64,000 bases of DNA from Macrotis lagotis (GCF_037893015.1 NC_133665.1:103507937-103571936); one strand, 5' to 3'. Counted from the first letter of the stretch, positions 1 to 48,664 are shown. A program made the numbers and translations. Notes: generated by a model not told the origin, from the sequence alone.

Positions 1-307
1 CATTCAGCTCCAAAGCTGAATGATCTTTTATTGCATTATGTGATCTGTTCTCAAGAAGTGGGTCTCTTTTGCTAAGACAAGCAACACCTGCCAATGGTCT
101 TGGCTCAGCTTTGGTTAGATCTGAATGTAATTTCACTCATTTCACCTACTTAATCATGAATCTATTAAAATATTCCTGTTGACTTAACTAATTCCAATGT
201 GGCAATCAGAAAAATATTTCAAGTTACCAAAGGCAGTTAAAAAGCCTATTCTTTCAAATTCAGATCTCAGCTCATTACTTTCCCCCTTTCAGCAAATATT
301 TAATATT

Positions 308-414
308 GCTGGGTGTGGTGGTGAAAGTCTATAATCCTTAATACTGGTGAATTGCTAAACTTAGGAATTCTGAGCCTCACTAGGAAAAGGATGTCTCAGG
401 TTCTAAACTTGGGC
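308..414 (+). pseudogene. 7SL RNA-derived fragment
   Basis: The plus strand reads gctgggtgtggtggtgaaag, tctataatcc, then after a gap of about 15 bases attgctaaacttaggaattc and tgagcctcac. This follows 7SL RNA (gccgggcgcggtggcgcgtg, cctgtagtcc, gatcgcttgag, ccaggagttctgggc) with mostly CpG-decay transitions. The match continues loosely into the next 7SL segment (gtccgcactaagttcgg against ctcaggttctaaacttggg). The fragment is decayed and cannot be functional. The assignment is from recalled 7SL sequence. Confidence 0.5.
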
Positions 415-691
415 TTTTTTCCAAACTGTGCTAAACAGTTCGCTTCTCTTCTCCCCACTCTCTGGAAGCCTCCCCCACCTGGAATTCCAAGATATCAGAT
501 CTCCAAGGGACACTATAGAGCAAAAGGCCTAAATCTTACAAGAGATAGATAAGGAAATTGAGACTCAGAAAGAGAAAGCAGCTTGCTTTGGGTCACACAA
601 TAGTAAATAAGAGTCAAAAGTCAAATTGGAAGAGTCAAAAGTCAAATTCAGGTCTTCAATTTCTAAATCCAGGGATCTTTGTTTGGGATTG

Positions 692-822
692 GGAGAGAGA
701 AAGAGAAAAGGGGAAAGAGGGGCAAAGGAGAAGGAAAGAGAAAAGTATGGAAGGCAGAAAAACAGAGAGGGAAAGAGAGAGAAAGAGGAAGAGAAAAAGA
801 GGGAGAGAGGGAGAGAGGGAGA

Positions 823-878
<56 letters not shown>

Positions 879-915
879 CAGGGAGACAGGGAGATAGAGA
901 TAGAGATAAATTTGG
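692..915. repeat. Purine-rich tract with pure (GA)n core
   Basis: Almost uninterrupted A/G on the plus strand, with a pure gaga core at about 826-872 and gaca/gata variants to 908. On the ZBTB47 transcript strand it is a long pyrimidine (CU)n tract about 200 nt inside intron 5. The overlapping E/R-rich frames are repeat artefacts. Confidence 0.9.
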
Positions 916-1111
916 GGGTACTTGGTCATCACTTCTAGGGAGAGTTCTCTGGGTAAGTGAATTCTCTAGGTTAAGATGGGGAGAGAGCAAGGTGGGGCTC
1001 TCACCAGGAAGGTAATAATCCTGGGTAGGGAGGAAGTAAGGTGTAGGAGATGATGACAAGGGAGGTAGAAGGGAAGGAACGAAAGGAGAAGGGATCTTCA
1101 AAATCTCTCAC

Positions 1112-38388
<37,277 letters not shown>

Positions 38389-38391
<3 letters not shown>

Positions 38392-38471
38392 CTTGCCGCC
38401 GGCGCCGGGGGCTCACAGGGCCCGGCCGGATCCTCCTCCCGCCCGCGGCGCCCGGGGCCGGGCCGCTCCAT
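38389..38471 (-). other. Possible upstream ORF overlapping the ZBTB47 start
   Basis: An ATG at 38471-38469 on the minus strand opens a frame of 28 codons beginning MERPGPGRRG. After the proposed splice from 38389 to 14584 it would read AGA TGT TGA, ending in exon 2 at 14581, so its stop overlaps the main ATG in another frame. It exists in mRNA only if transcription starts upstream of 38471, which cannot be seen. The start context is mediocre (T at -3, G at +4). Confidence 0.35.
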
Positions 38472-38663
38472 GAAGCGCCGCGCAGGGGGGGCCCTCGGGG
38501 AGGCGGGCGGCGACCTGGCCCTCCGGCCTGCGGGCCCCCCGGGCCGCCCCCCGGCGCCGCCCCTGCATGGCCCCCGGCCGGGGGCGGGAGCTGGCGGCGG
38601 GCTGCGCTCAGAGCCCCGCGCCGGGCCGCGCGCCCATGCCGGCGGGGCGGCGGCCGCGGGGGC

Positions 38664-38808
38664 CGCGAGCGGGGCGCGGGGCGCGGGGCGCGGGGCGCGG
38701 GGCGCGGGGCGCGGGGCGCGGGGCGCCGGGCGCGGGGCGCCGGGCGCGGGGAGCCGGGCGCGGGGCGCGGGGAGCCGGGCGCGGGGCGCGGGGCGCGGGC
38801 TCTGCGGC
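38664..38808. repeat. GC-rich minisatellite of (GCGGGGC)-type units
   Basis: About 145 bases built from gcggggc and close variants (gcgccgg, ggagccgg), 270-420 bases upstream of the proposed ZBTB47 ATG. The plus strand is G-rich with many runs of four G separated by 3-4 bases, able in principle to form G-quadruplexes on the template strand of the gene. It creates long arginine/glycine or proline-rich open frames that are not genes. Confidence 0.85.
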
Positions 38809-39204
38809 GGCGGCTCCCGGCCCGGCCCGGATTGGAGGCTCCGCATCAGCTGGCGCGCCCGTCCGGCCGCTTAAAGGGCCAGGCCGCCTCCGCCGCTCCG
38901 CGGGGCGCGCGGCGAGTCGGGAACGGGGGCGGGGGACACGCGTGGCGCCCTGGGCCCACGCCCCCCCGAGGCCGGCCCCTCCCCTCCCCCGCGCCGGCGC
39001 CGCCCCCCCCTCCCGGCCGAGCGGCGCCCCGGGGCCCGGCCCAACCCTGGGGCCCGCGGCCACGGCCACGGCCACGGCTGACCTTGGGCCGGGGCCCGGC
39101 CTGCGACCCGGGGCCCGGACCTCGCGGGGAGCCCCGAGGCGTGGCGCCCCCGGGGGCGGCGCCGCCTGGCCTGCACCTCCGCCCCCCGCCACAGCTCGGA
39201 CCGG

Positions 39205-39990
39205 GCTCTTAGTGGAGTGCGCGTGTCTGTGGGGGACCGAGTGTGTGTCACTGTGTCTCTGTGTCGTCTCTGTGTCTCTGTGTGTCTGTACATGTCTCTG
39301 TGTCTCTGTGTGTCTCAGTGTCTTGTCTCTGTGCGTCTCTGTGTGTCGTCTCTGTGTCGTCTCTGTGTCTTGTCTCTGTGTCTTGTCTCTGTGTGTGTCT
39401 CTGTGTGTCTCTGTGTCGTCTCTGTGTCTTGTCTCTGTGTGTCTCTGTGTCTTGTCTCTGTGTGTGTCTCTGTGTGTCTCTGTGTCGTCTCTGTGTCTTG
39501 TCTCTGTGTGTCTCTGTGTCTTGTCTCTGTGTGTCTCTGTGTGTCTCTGTGTCTTGTCTCTGTGTGTCTCTGTGTCGTCTCTGTGTGTCTCTGTGTCTTG
39601 TCTCTGTGTGTCTGTGTGTGTCTCTGTGTCTTGTCTCTGTGTGTCTCTGTGTGTCTCTGTGTCTTGTCTCTGTGTGTGTCTCTGTGTCGTCTCTGTGTCT
39701 TGTCTCTGTGTCTTGTCTCTGTGTGTGTCTCTGTGTCTTGTCTCTGTGTGTCTGTGTGTCTCTGTGTCTCGTCTCTGTGTGTGTCTCTGTGTCGTCTCTG
39801 TGTGTCTCTGTGTCTTGTCTCTGTGTGTCTCTGTGTCTTGTCTGTGTCTGTGCATGTCTCTGTATCTCTGTGTGTTCCTGTGTCTCTGCGTGTGTTAGCA
39901 TGTCTCTGTGCGTGTTTCTGTCTCTGTGTGCCTGTGTGTCTCTATGTGTCTGTGTGTGTGTCTCTCTGTGTGTCTCTGTGTGTTTGTGTG
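39205..39990. repeat. Large TGTCTC-type tandem repeat
   Basis: About 785 bases composed almost wholly of tgtgtctc, tgtcgtctc and tcttgtctc units in a higher-order pattern, starting at the edge of the CpG island. The purine/pyrimidine order is simple (t/g/c on plus, a/c/g on minus) and stop codons are nearly absent, which leaves frames of several hundred codons open on both strands. Toward 39840-39990 the pattern decays to more varied gtgt/ctct. It is a simple-sequence array rather than a coding region. Confidence 0.9.
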
Positions 39991-40283
39991 TGATCTCTAG
40001 GTGTGTGTCTCCCAAACTACAAAAGGAGCTCCCTTTGAACGGGGAATCTTCCTCCTGTCTAACGTACTGGGGGTGCAGAGGGGCATGGGTGGGGCACACA
40101 GAGACCCGTGCCCCCCCAAAGGGTGTCCTCCGCCCCGTGCCAACCAGACTTCCCACGGATGTGCCTTAACAAGTCAGGGGAACACTCCCATCATCACAAC
40201 ACACTGCCTGAGTCAATGCAACAGAAACAAACGCTGGGACCTTGGACAAGTCCCTTCTCCTTTCTCCAGTTATTTGTCAGTTG

Positions 40284-40298
40284 GGGGGGGGGGGGGGG
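40284..40298. repeat. Poly(G) run
   Basis: About 15 consecutive G, then gagagac. Confidence 0.9.
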
Positions 40299-40689
40299 AG
40301 AGACTCTCCAAAATCCCTAACAGCTTTGACGTTCATCTCACAGACCAGGACGCTGAGATCTAGGGAGATGACCAACGTCACAAAGCCAATCACGGGCTTT
40401 TTTCTAAGGGTCCTTCCATATCTCATGGCTCTGTAACCCATTTATTCATAGGGCATTTCCATTTTAGTAGGAAGATTCCCTAAGACAAAAGAATGAAGCT
40501 CCAATGGTTGAAATTCAAGAATCCTTAAGCAGGTGGGAAAGATGTCAGAAGGAGGGTGGCAGCCTACCTCTGTAGGTAGGCACCTCACTTTTCTCCCCAT
40601 AAGGACAATTGTGGAGGTGTCATTCTCCCATCTCTATCATTCTCTTCTTCCATTGAGTGGCTAGTCATTGTTACATAACCTATCTGGAT

Positions 40690-41830
40690 CTGAATTCCTA
40701 TTTCATATCACCAAAAGCCTAGCAGACATTTTTGAACTTCACCCTACCCCAGAGACTCATTATCTTTCCCCCAAATCCACTTTCATTTGAACTTCCCAAA
40801 GGGATCACCATTCTTTTTTTTTTTTAAGGTTTTTTGCAAGGCAAATGGAGTTAAATGCCTTGCCCAAGGCCACACAGCTAGGTAATTATTAAGTGTTTGA
40901 GATGGATTTGAACCCAGGTACTCCTAACTCCAGGGCTGGTGCTTTATCCACTGTGCCACCTAGCCACCCCTCCACTGCGCCACCTAGCCACCCCTCCACT
41001 GTGCCACCTAGCCTCCCCTAGGGATCACCATTCTTCCAAGTCATCTTCACATATTCATTCCACATCATACATTCTTTCAATGTCATCATTGACTCCTCAC
41101 TCTCACCTCACATATCCAATGAGTTGGCAAATCTTGTCATTTCTATCTTCAAAATATTTCTATGTACCAGTCCCCTTCTCTCCATCCACATAGCCCCCAT
41201 CCTAATTTGGGCCATCATCTCTCAAATATTACAATAGCTTTCTATTGCAATTTTATCCACACCTCAAATCTCATTGCAGTCTTAATACATCCTCCACACA
41301 ACTGGTCACTCCCCCACTCAACAAACTCCTGTGATTCCGTTACCTCAGAGATCAGACACTCTGGCTTTTTAAAAGCCCTTCACAAGATGCCCCCAATTTA
41401 CCTTTCTAGCACACTACTCCCCTTTAAGTACTTTTTTGGTCCAGTAAATGTCTTCTTCCTGTGTCTCATAGAGGGTACTCCATTTTCCATCTCTTTGCCT
41501 TTGTATTGGATGCCCCCTTGTCTAAAACACCTTTCCCCTTCACTTCTACCTCTTGTCACCTTAAATGCCACCTTCTACATGAAGCCATTATTGATCTGCC
41601 CAGCTGCTAGTGCTCACCTCACCAGTGATCTTGTGCCCATTTTGTTTCTCTCGTATTCCATCTCCCCTTCTCTCTCTCCCTCCCTCTCTTTCTCTCTTTA
41701 TTTCTCCATTGAACTCTTTTATCTCTATATATATTTATATGTACATACATACATACATATATTCACAGAGTTGTTTTCCCCCGACTCAATGGAAGTTATT
41801 TAAGAACAGGGACTATTTGCAAATGTCGAT
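40690..41830 (+). repeat. L2 LINE segment split by a SINE
   Basis: Plus L2: agactcattatctttccccc, then after the SINE ccaatgagttggcaaatctt, tctctccatccacatagccc, cccatcctaatttgggccat, and toward the end gccaccttctacatgaagcc. Confidence 0.75.
40816..41020 (-). repeat. Marsupial CORE-SINE with triplicated head, inside L2
   Basis: Reverse SINE bounded by an exact 15-base duplication gggatcaccattctt (40801-40815 and 41021-41035). Its tRNA-derived end is repeated three times as a 24-base unit at 40947, 40971 and 40995, all inside the duplication. Confidence 0.92.
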
Positions 41831-42005
41831 CCTCACAATAACCCAAGGAGGTAGGTGATGTTATTATCCTAATTTCTGTAGTGGGGGAAACTGAGGCAAA
41901 TAGAAGTTAAGTGACTTTCTGGGGTCCCAAAACTAGGAAGTATCTAAGACTTAGATTTGAATTTAGCTCTTTCTGTCTTCTGGCAAATACCAGCAAATAA
42001 TATAG
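41825..42005 (-). repeat. MIR SINE
   Basis: Reverse orientation: cctcacaataacccaaggag, gggggaaactgaggcaaata. Confidence 0.65.
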
Positions 42006-42959
42006 TGTCTTGTACTTGGTAGATGCTTTTTGACTGTTAGGATAGGCCACTGGTAGCTCCCACCCCCCAATACAAATATGCACATATCACTGGTGTCCTT
42101 ACAACCAGGAGCATACCTGTTCTGTGGGCTTGTCACCTATATAACCCATGAAGGACCTGTATGTGATGCCTGCCTTACCACAGCGCCTGTGCCACACAAC
42201 AGGGCTTTTCTTTAGGGCCTGATGCCCACTCAGTCTCCAAGAAGAAAGTCAGCAAGACCCAAGAGAACAGGAGGGATGCTGAAACCTATCGACCGAGCCA
42301 GAAAGACAGATGGTGCCCCGAGTGCTGAGTAGGAATGAATACATTTGGGTCTGGTTTCCTCAGTATTTAGCCCAATGCCCAAGAAGGTGGCATACCAGGT
42401 TCAGAGAAATCTTAGACTCAGACCAACTTCTAATCTGATCCCAGGGTGAGTCTTGCGCTTGGGACAGGGGATTACCTGAACCCCAGCCACAGACTGGGTC
42501 CCTATCTCATCAGTGAATTCAAGAAAGAATGAATTCAACTAGGGGTTGGTAAAAATAAGTTGAATTCCACCCCATCCCAATTGAGGACCCTGGAAGTGAA
42601 GATCCCCAAGGTCCTTCCTACCTCTAAATCTATGATCCTGCATCATCCTGATAAGGCCAGAGTCAGAGGAAGAAGGATAATTAAAAATAAAATAACTATA
42701 AATAAGCTAGAGGGGGTTGGGGAGGAAGCAGAGAGGAGGGAACCCCTAGGCAATCAAGGAGATCCAATCTTGTTTGAGGAACAACACTTAGCCTGGCTTC
42801 CCATCCAGAGCTCCGGTGGATGGGGAACCATGGAAGGGAAGGGAAGGGAAGCTTTGTCTCAGAGATAATTGGTAGCCACCAGGAGAAGGATGCTCACTGG
42901 GGTCAAACCTGGACCTTTCGGTTCACATACCACCTAATGCTTTTCAAAAACTTTAACTC

Positions 42960-43110
42960 TCTTTGGTTCCCCAATGCTACCCCATTTGACAAAGGAATAA
43001 ACTGAGGCTCAGAGGAGGCGGTGACTTGCCCTTGGTCATCACAGAGCCTTAGGGGCAGAGCTGGAACTGCAATTCTGTTCTCCTGACTCCCAGTCCTGGG
43101 CTCTTTTCCA
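42960..43110 (-). repeat. MIR SINE
   Basis: Reverse orientation: ggaataaactgaggctcaga, ggtgacttgcccttggtcat. Confidence 0.65.
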
Positions 43111-43639
43111 AGCAGCCTCTCTAATCTCCTCCTCTCTATTCCACTTCCATTCCCCCTCAGTCCCTCCTTGCTGCCAGCCAGCTGCATGGAGGGGGGGTGG
43201 GGATGAAGACAGAGGTTTCCAAAGAGGCCATGCAGATTATTGCTGATGGGGGGGGGGGGGAACCGCCTGACTCTAGGGAAAGCCAAAGACTTCTCTTCCA
43301 TGCCCCCCCCATGGCCTGACATACCCTGGCCTGTCCCCAACCTCCCACTGCCCCCAAACCAAAGGCAGAGGGGTAGGACGGAGAGAGGATAGCAGAATAA
43401 AAGGACCCATTTCTCCCAGCTGGGAGGAGGAGGAGGGTGGGGAGAATAATGCTCATTTTTGGCACTGCCAGACCTGGACAGAGCCAAAGGAAGCCAGAGG
43501 AACAGAGAAAGTTAAGCTGGCATAGAGGGACTGGGAGGCCTAAGGGGACTGGGGGAGAAAAGAAGAGACACACATTGGATCCATCGAACCCAATGCCCTC
43601 CACCCCCACCTCCAACTGTCTTATTCCAATAAATCACCT

Positions 43640-43905
43640 ATAGGGAGAGTGAGGCAATGCAGTAGTTAGAGCATTAGGCCAGAGGACAGAAAGATCTAAA
43701 TTCAAATCTAACCTTAGACACTTCCTAGTTTTGTGACCCCGACAAATCACTTAAACCTGTTTGCCTCAGTTTCCCCAACTATAAAAATGAGGATAATAAC
43801 ATAACCTACCTCCCAGGGCTGTTGTGAGGATCGACATTTGTGAAGCCCTTGGCACAATGTTTGTTTCCTAATATTTGCTATATAAATGATTATTCCCTTG
43901 CCTTC
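43640..43905 (+). repeat. MIR SINE, near full length
   Basis: Plus orientation: gcagtagttagagcattagg, tttgcctcagtttccccaac, cccagggctgttgtgaggat. Confidence 0.75.
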
Positions 43906-44429
43906 CCTTCTCCCTTCTGCCCTCAGGAAGCTCCCTGGTAGGGGAGATGCAATCCCAAGCTACAGTGGAACTAAGAGACCCTAAAGAGGATGTAGGTAGT
44001 GTGAAAGGGTGTCTCTGAAGGGGGGACCCTTGGGTAGCACTGGCAAAAAGGAGCCTAGACCCCCTGCAACTCCAACTCTCGCCTCCTTATTCTCAGGTCC
44101 TTCCAGAGCCGAGTCAGGAGGATTTTCTGGCCTGGTGCTGCTCCCTAGAGGTTAAGGAGAACAAAGCTTGGTTCAGGGAGGAAGAGAGGAGGCATCCAAG
44201 CCAGGCCAGGGGCCCAAGTCTCTTTTTCCTCCTCTTTTTGATCCCGTTCCCTCCTCTCCTCTTACCACCTCCTCTCCTTTTTCCAGGCTTATGCCAGGAA
44301 ACTATTGCCAACATTCAGTTATTTGCATAGGTTGGAATCCCATCATCTAGAACATTGACCTGCATGGACAGACACAGCAAACGATTGTCAAAATCATTGG
44401 ATTTGGAATTGGATTTCTCCCACTTCTGG

Positions 44430-45360
44430 ATATATCTCTCTTCTAGGCCCAAATCACATCCATCCTCCTACCCGAAGCCTTCCCTGACTTGTCCCTTCCC
44501 TATCCTCTGAGGTTTCTCTCCCCCAACCCTCCAAAGTTTTTGCATTAACAAGACTTTTGTATCATCATCATTATCTCCATTGGATTGAAGCTCCTTGAGG
44601 GCCGAGATTGTCTTGTGCCCTTTTTGCACCCCCATTGCTCAGTAATTGTTTATTGATTGATAGGTCTCATCCTCAACCCGACCCTATTAGATGAAAAACT
44701 CTTGTATCCTGAATAACAAGCATATAAAGGGGAGCTTTCATATTTGTTGAGCGTTGTTGGATTCTACCCTAGAGTACATTCCAGAGGCTCCTGACCCAAG
44801 GGACAAAGAAGGAGATCAAGATGTCACAATACTGTAGTTATCATTTACAGTGCAAAGGGCTGGGAGCACAAACAAAAAGAAATGCCCTGACCTCAGGAGG
44901 AAGATAGGTCTTAGTACGGAACTGAAAGGGAGTGTGGGAGGAGTTGAGAATCCAGAAGCCAGAAAGAGGGTTGGGAAGGCAATAAAGGGTTCCTTGACAA
45001 AATAGGGTGCCCTGGAGGAACTCATCCTTGGGATGTCTGCAGGTCCTGGATCTTTTGCTCTGCTATGGAGTATTGGAGAAAAAGCAACGGGGAGACAAGT
45101 CCAGGTTCTATACATTAGAGCAAGTCAGAGAAAAGAGGCTATGGGAGTCAGAGCAGAGCAGACTTCCTCATACAGCTGGGGCTTTGTCTAGGCCTTGAAA
45201 AGAGGATTAGGAGCTAAGAAGTACATGATGTGCAAAAAGACCTGCTTCAGGAGAGGCACAGTTTAGGAATCTGGAATGAGTACAGCATTTAAATGACGCA
45301 GTAAAGGAGCTTGCTTGGAATTTAGGGAAAAGGAGGGATTTTTTCAAGTGCCTCTTATGA
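44430..45360. repeat. L2 fragments in both orientations
   Basis: Bases 44430-44675 are plus L2 (gaagccttccctgacttgtc, gaagctccttgagggccgag, terminus attgtttattgattg). Bases 44820-45360 are antisense L2 (ggttccttgacaaaatagg, ctttgtctaggccttgaaaa). Confidence 0.6.
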
Positions 45361-45394
45361 GTTGAAAATGATATCTCTAAACACATGTGTATAT

Positions 45395-45650
45395 GCGCAG
45401 TGAGGTGGTGAAGTGGTAGCGTTCTGGGCCTGGAGTTAGGAGGACCTGAATTCAAATCCAGCTTCTGACACATCCTAGCTATGTGACCCTGAGCATGTCA
45501 CTTAACCTTATTTGCCTCAGTTTCCCCATCTGTAAAATGAGTCAGAAAAGGAAATGGAAAACTACTCCAGTATCTTTGTAAAGAAAACCCCAAAATGGGG
45601 TCACAAAAAGTCAGACATGACTGAAATGACTGAGCAACAACAAAAAACAT
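45395..45650 (+). repeat. CORE-SINE with RTE-like tail, full length
   Basis: Head gcagtgaggtggtgaagtgg, core ggacctgaattcaaatccag, gcctcagtttccccatctgt, tail gaaaaccccaaaatggggtc and gactgaaatgactgagcaac. Confidence 0.85.
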
Positions 45651-45884
45651 ATGTAGGGCACTTATGTTATCCCGGGTCCCTTTCAAGCTTTTAAAACCCG
45701 GTCCAGGTTCAGATCCACTAAGAATCCGCTGATACATTTCTTTTAACAAATTAAAGTCTGCTAATTCAAAACAAAAGATATGTAATTCAATATGACAGCA
45801 AAATAAGGGACAAAATTTTTCCTATATGTAGATGTATGCTTTCCTTCAGGATACATGCAGGAAAGATATGTGACTAGGACATAT

Positions 45885-45990
45885 ATAGTGAAGTGGAGAA
45901 GGAAATGACCAAGTGCTCTAGCATCTTTGCCAAGAAAACCCCAAGTGGGGTCACAGAGGGTCAGACACGACTAAAATGAAGTCACAACAG
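45885..45990 (+). repeat. RTE-like SINE tail fragment
   Basis: agtggagaaggaaatgacca, gaaaaccccaagtggggtca, gtcagacacgactaaaatga. Confidence 0.7.
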
Positions 45991-46303
45991 ATTTTGAAGG
46001 GTCACATATCTAGAGAACTGGTGTGTCCAGGATTACCCCTGTGGCCATAACACCTTCGGATGCTTCTGCTTGTTTCCCAACTGGTCACTGGTGCCCTCTG
46101 GTGATACCTTCACAGACTTCTCTCTGCTGAGCTGTTCACTCTGTTGTCAGGCGTTTTGCGAGGTTGTCGCCACTGGGTATTTCTATTGAGCTTTCTCTTG
46201 ACATCTGCAAGCCTTCCTCTATTAGGTGGACTCTTCTCCACCATGTAGACTCTTCCTCTTAGCTCTTCTACTTCATAGCTCCAGAGCTATTTCAGGTTTT
46301 TTT

Positions 46304-46456
46304 GTTTTGGGGGTTTTTGTTTTAGTTTTTGCAAGGCAATGTGGTTAAGTGGCTTGCCCAAGGCCACACAGCTAGGTAATTATTATGTGTCTGAGGCGGA
46401 TTTGAACTCAGGTCCTCCTGACTCCAGGATCGGTGTTCTATCCACCTAGCTGCCTC
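46304..46456 (-). repeat. Marsupial CORE-SINE with target-site duplication
   Basis: Reverse orientation; flanked by ctatttcaggttttttt at 46287-46303 and 46457-46473. Part of the tRNA head near ctatccacctagctgcctc is deleted. Confidence 0.9.
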
Positions 46457-46954
46457 CTATTTCAGGTTTTTTTTTTTTTTTGAGGTAGACCTCACCCTCA
46501 GCAGCCAGTCAGTCAGCTGGAGAAGCCCTTAGGCATTTAAATTTATCCTTTAACTCCATTGTTTCTGCCATTCTGAGTTAAAGCATCCCTAAGAGTGAGA
46601 AAATGTCTTTCACTCACCAGCCTCCTCTATGTGTTCTACAAATAAATTGACATTCTAATCTGATATTGTCCTTGCCTGCTATGTCCTTCCACTTGTCAAG
46701 GAGGTCACGTATTTGTATGTTAAGACAGTTACTAGGTTTTGCTGCAATGACTTTTACTTTTTTGTAAAACTTCTACAGAAAATGGTGGTACCCAGCATAC
46801 TATTTATCAATAACTTTGCCTTTTTCTATTGTCCATTTTTTCTCCATTGGTAACTTATTTCAATAGTTCAGGTTGAAACTGTTGCAATTGTACACATTGA
46901 ATTATCAATGTTATTTTTTCTTCCAATTTCCCCTGACTTTTTTATTTGTTCTAA

Positions 46955-47325
46955 CTCAGGACTTCTTAACCTTTCTTTGAACTTTGAATCCCTGTGGGCA
47001 GTCTGGTGAAGCCTGAGGACCCCTTCTCAGAATATTTTTAAATGCATAAAATAGAATTACAAAAGAAGTCAATTATATATATAAAATACAGTTATCAAAA
47101 CTTTTTTTTAAGTTCCCAAACTGGGGTGGCTAGGTGGTGCAGTGGTAGAGCACCAGCCTTGGAGTCAGGAGGACCTGAGTTCAAATCTGACCTCAGACAC
47201 TTAATAATGACCTATCTGTGTGGCCCTGGGCAAGCCACTTAACCCCACTGCCTTGCAAAAATCTAAAAAAGAAAAAAGGTTGCAAAAAAAAATAAAGTTC
47301 ACAAACCACCAGGTTAAGAATGACT
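46955..47325. mobile_element. Degraded DNA transposon interrupted by a SINE
   Basis: Left part gacttcttaacctttctttg, ctggtgaagcctgaggaccc, ttctcagaatatttttaaat; right part acaaaccaccaggttaagaa as the opposite end. The two ends are near-inverse (ttcttaacct / aggttaagaa). A CORE-SINE at 47112-47285 lies between, with aagttcccaaac / aagttcacaaac as flanks. Confidence 0.65.
47112..47285 (+). repeat. Marsupial CORE-SINE
   Basis: Plus orientation: ggtggctaggtggtgcagtg to ccactgccttgcaaaaatc and A-rich tail. Confidence 0.88.
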
Positions 47326-47534
47326 GCTCTTATATAATATGCTTCTACACAAACAGCTGTTTCAAAGATGACTTCCTGAACCAGAAAACAGTTATTCCCT
47401 ATTATTTAAGAAAGTGACAATTTCATTTTATGAGGTGGTATATGTGCTTTTATTTATAACATCTTCCACTCTCTTTAAGAATAGATTATTAAAGACAAAT
47501 AGGCATGAGGCATCTGAATTGGATTATTTAGCTT

Positions 47535-47690
47535 TTTTTAAACTTAAGGCAATAGGGTTAAGTGACTTGCCCAAGGTCACACAGCTAGGCAATTGTTAAG
47601 TGTTGGAGGTCATATTTGAACTCAGGTACTCCTGACTCCAGGGTCAGTATTCTATCCATTGTGCCACCTAGCTAGCTGCCCCACACTTCT
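47535..47690 (-). repeat. Marsupial CORE-SINE
   Basis: Reverse orientation: aaggcaatagggttaagtga to ccacctagctagctgcccc. Flanked by tttagctttt-like sequence on both sides. Confidence 0.85.
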
Positions 47691-48664
47691 TTAGCTTTAA
47701 AAAAAAATTTAAATCTGAGTCCTGTTTTCCAATACCTTCATCCCTATGGTAACTGAGAATCACAGTATATATTGACTTGATTTGCAGGGTCTTGTCAGGT
47801 TCTTTATAGGGTTTTTTATCTCCTCATTCTCCCCTACATATGTTGATGTCTGCACTGAATTGATGTTTATGGTGCTCTCTTTATATTCATCTTGAAGACC
47901 ATGAGGAGAGATAGCCAAGCATCCTGTGAAATAGTGTTTCTTTATGCTTTTGGACACCTCATGACACCAATTCAATCAATATTTTCATTAGACCCCTCAA
48001 GGAGAGCCTAGAAACTATCCCTTCCCTTGGTTACAGTAACTTGGCTCTTTCAATACAAGAATATCAGTATCAGTGGGGTCTATGTTCTTCCAATAAATTG
48101 TGGATCACTGGGCAAGGATTTCACATTGAGAGTTAATTATATAAAAAAAATGGGAGGCAGATCTCTCTCTCCCTACTCCCTTTTCTGCCATTTCATTACT
48201 GGGAGCAGAAAAGGACTGCAGAGGACTCAAGGGGTGTGGGCAAAGATTCTGCCACCTCTTAGTCCACCTTCCCAAGATAAACTTCTCCATGGGTTTTTTT
48301 TCTTCTTCTTAGTACTCAGACAACCTAAATGTCTCTAGATAAGTGGAACCTGCCAGAGCTTACACTTGGCTATCTTCACCTTTGAGAACCCACATTCACA
48401 TCCATACTACAAGGAGGCATCAAAATAGGGCTTTGCACAAGAGGATAATGCACAATATTACATGATGAATGCCTTAGAGGAGGCAAGGGAATAAGGGGGA
48501 TGGATAGAGTCAACTTTTGAGTCTGGAAGTCCTGCTTCAATGTCATCTGACACATCCTGGCTATGTGACCCTAGGGAGCTTCTAATAATCCTCCACACAC
48601 TCCTACCCCTGTCATTACAACTTTCTAAGATTAAATTGAAGAGATCTGCATGAACTGATTGCTG

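Larger units (their letters stand above)
1..1111 (-). other. ZBTB47: ZBTB47 intron 5 (partial)
   Basis: Runs from the exon 5 donor at 1111 off the left edge. It holds a 7SL-derived fragment, an old MIR-like stretch at about 545-680 with a near-exact duplicated 16-mer (agtcaaaagtcaaatt at about 610 and 632), and a purine-rich (GA)n tract. Bases 1-300 show nothing I recognise; the last coding exon is not here. Confidence 0.85.

Noticed and set aside
565..1101. Serine/leucine-rich minus frame and E/R-rich plus frames near 560-1100
   Set aside because: Generated by the (GA)n tract and adjoining intron; no domain.
38567..39898. A 443-codon plus-strand frame, and a 415-codon minus-strand frame over the same area
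   Set aside because: Both consist of the GC minisatellite and the TGTCTC array translated (G/A/R or C/V/S/L and T/H/R/D repeats). Open on both strands at once, no domain, no supporting splice or start signals.
39205..39990. CRISPR-like or regulatory repeat array
   Set aside because: No unique spacers; simple-sequence tandem repeat in a mammalian genome.
41162..41803. A 213-codon plus-strand frame
   Set aside because: Decayed L2 coding-strand sequence followed by simple repeats; not a host gene.
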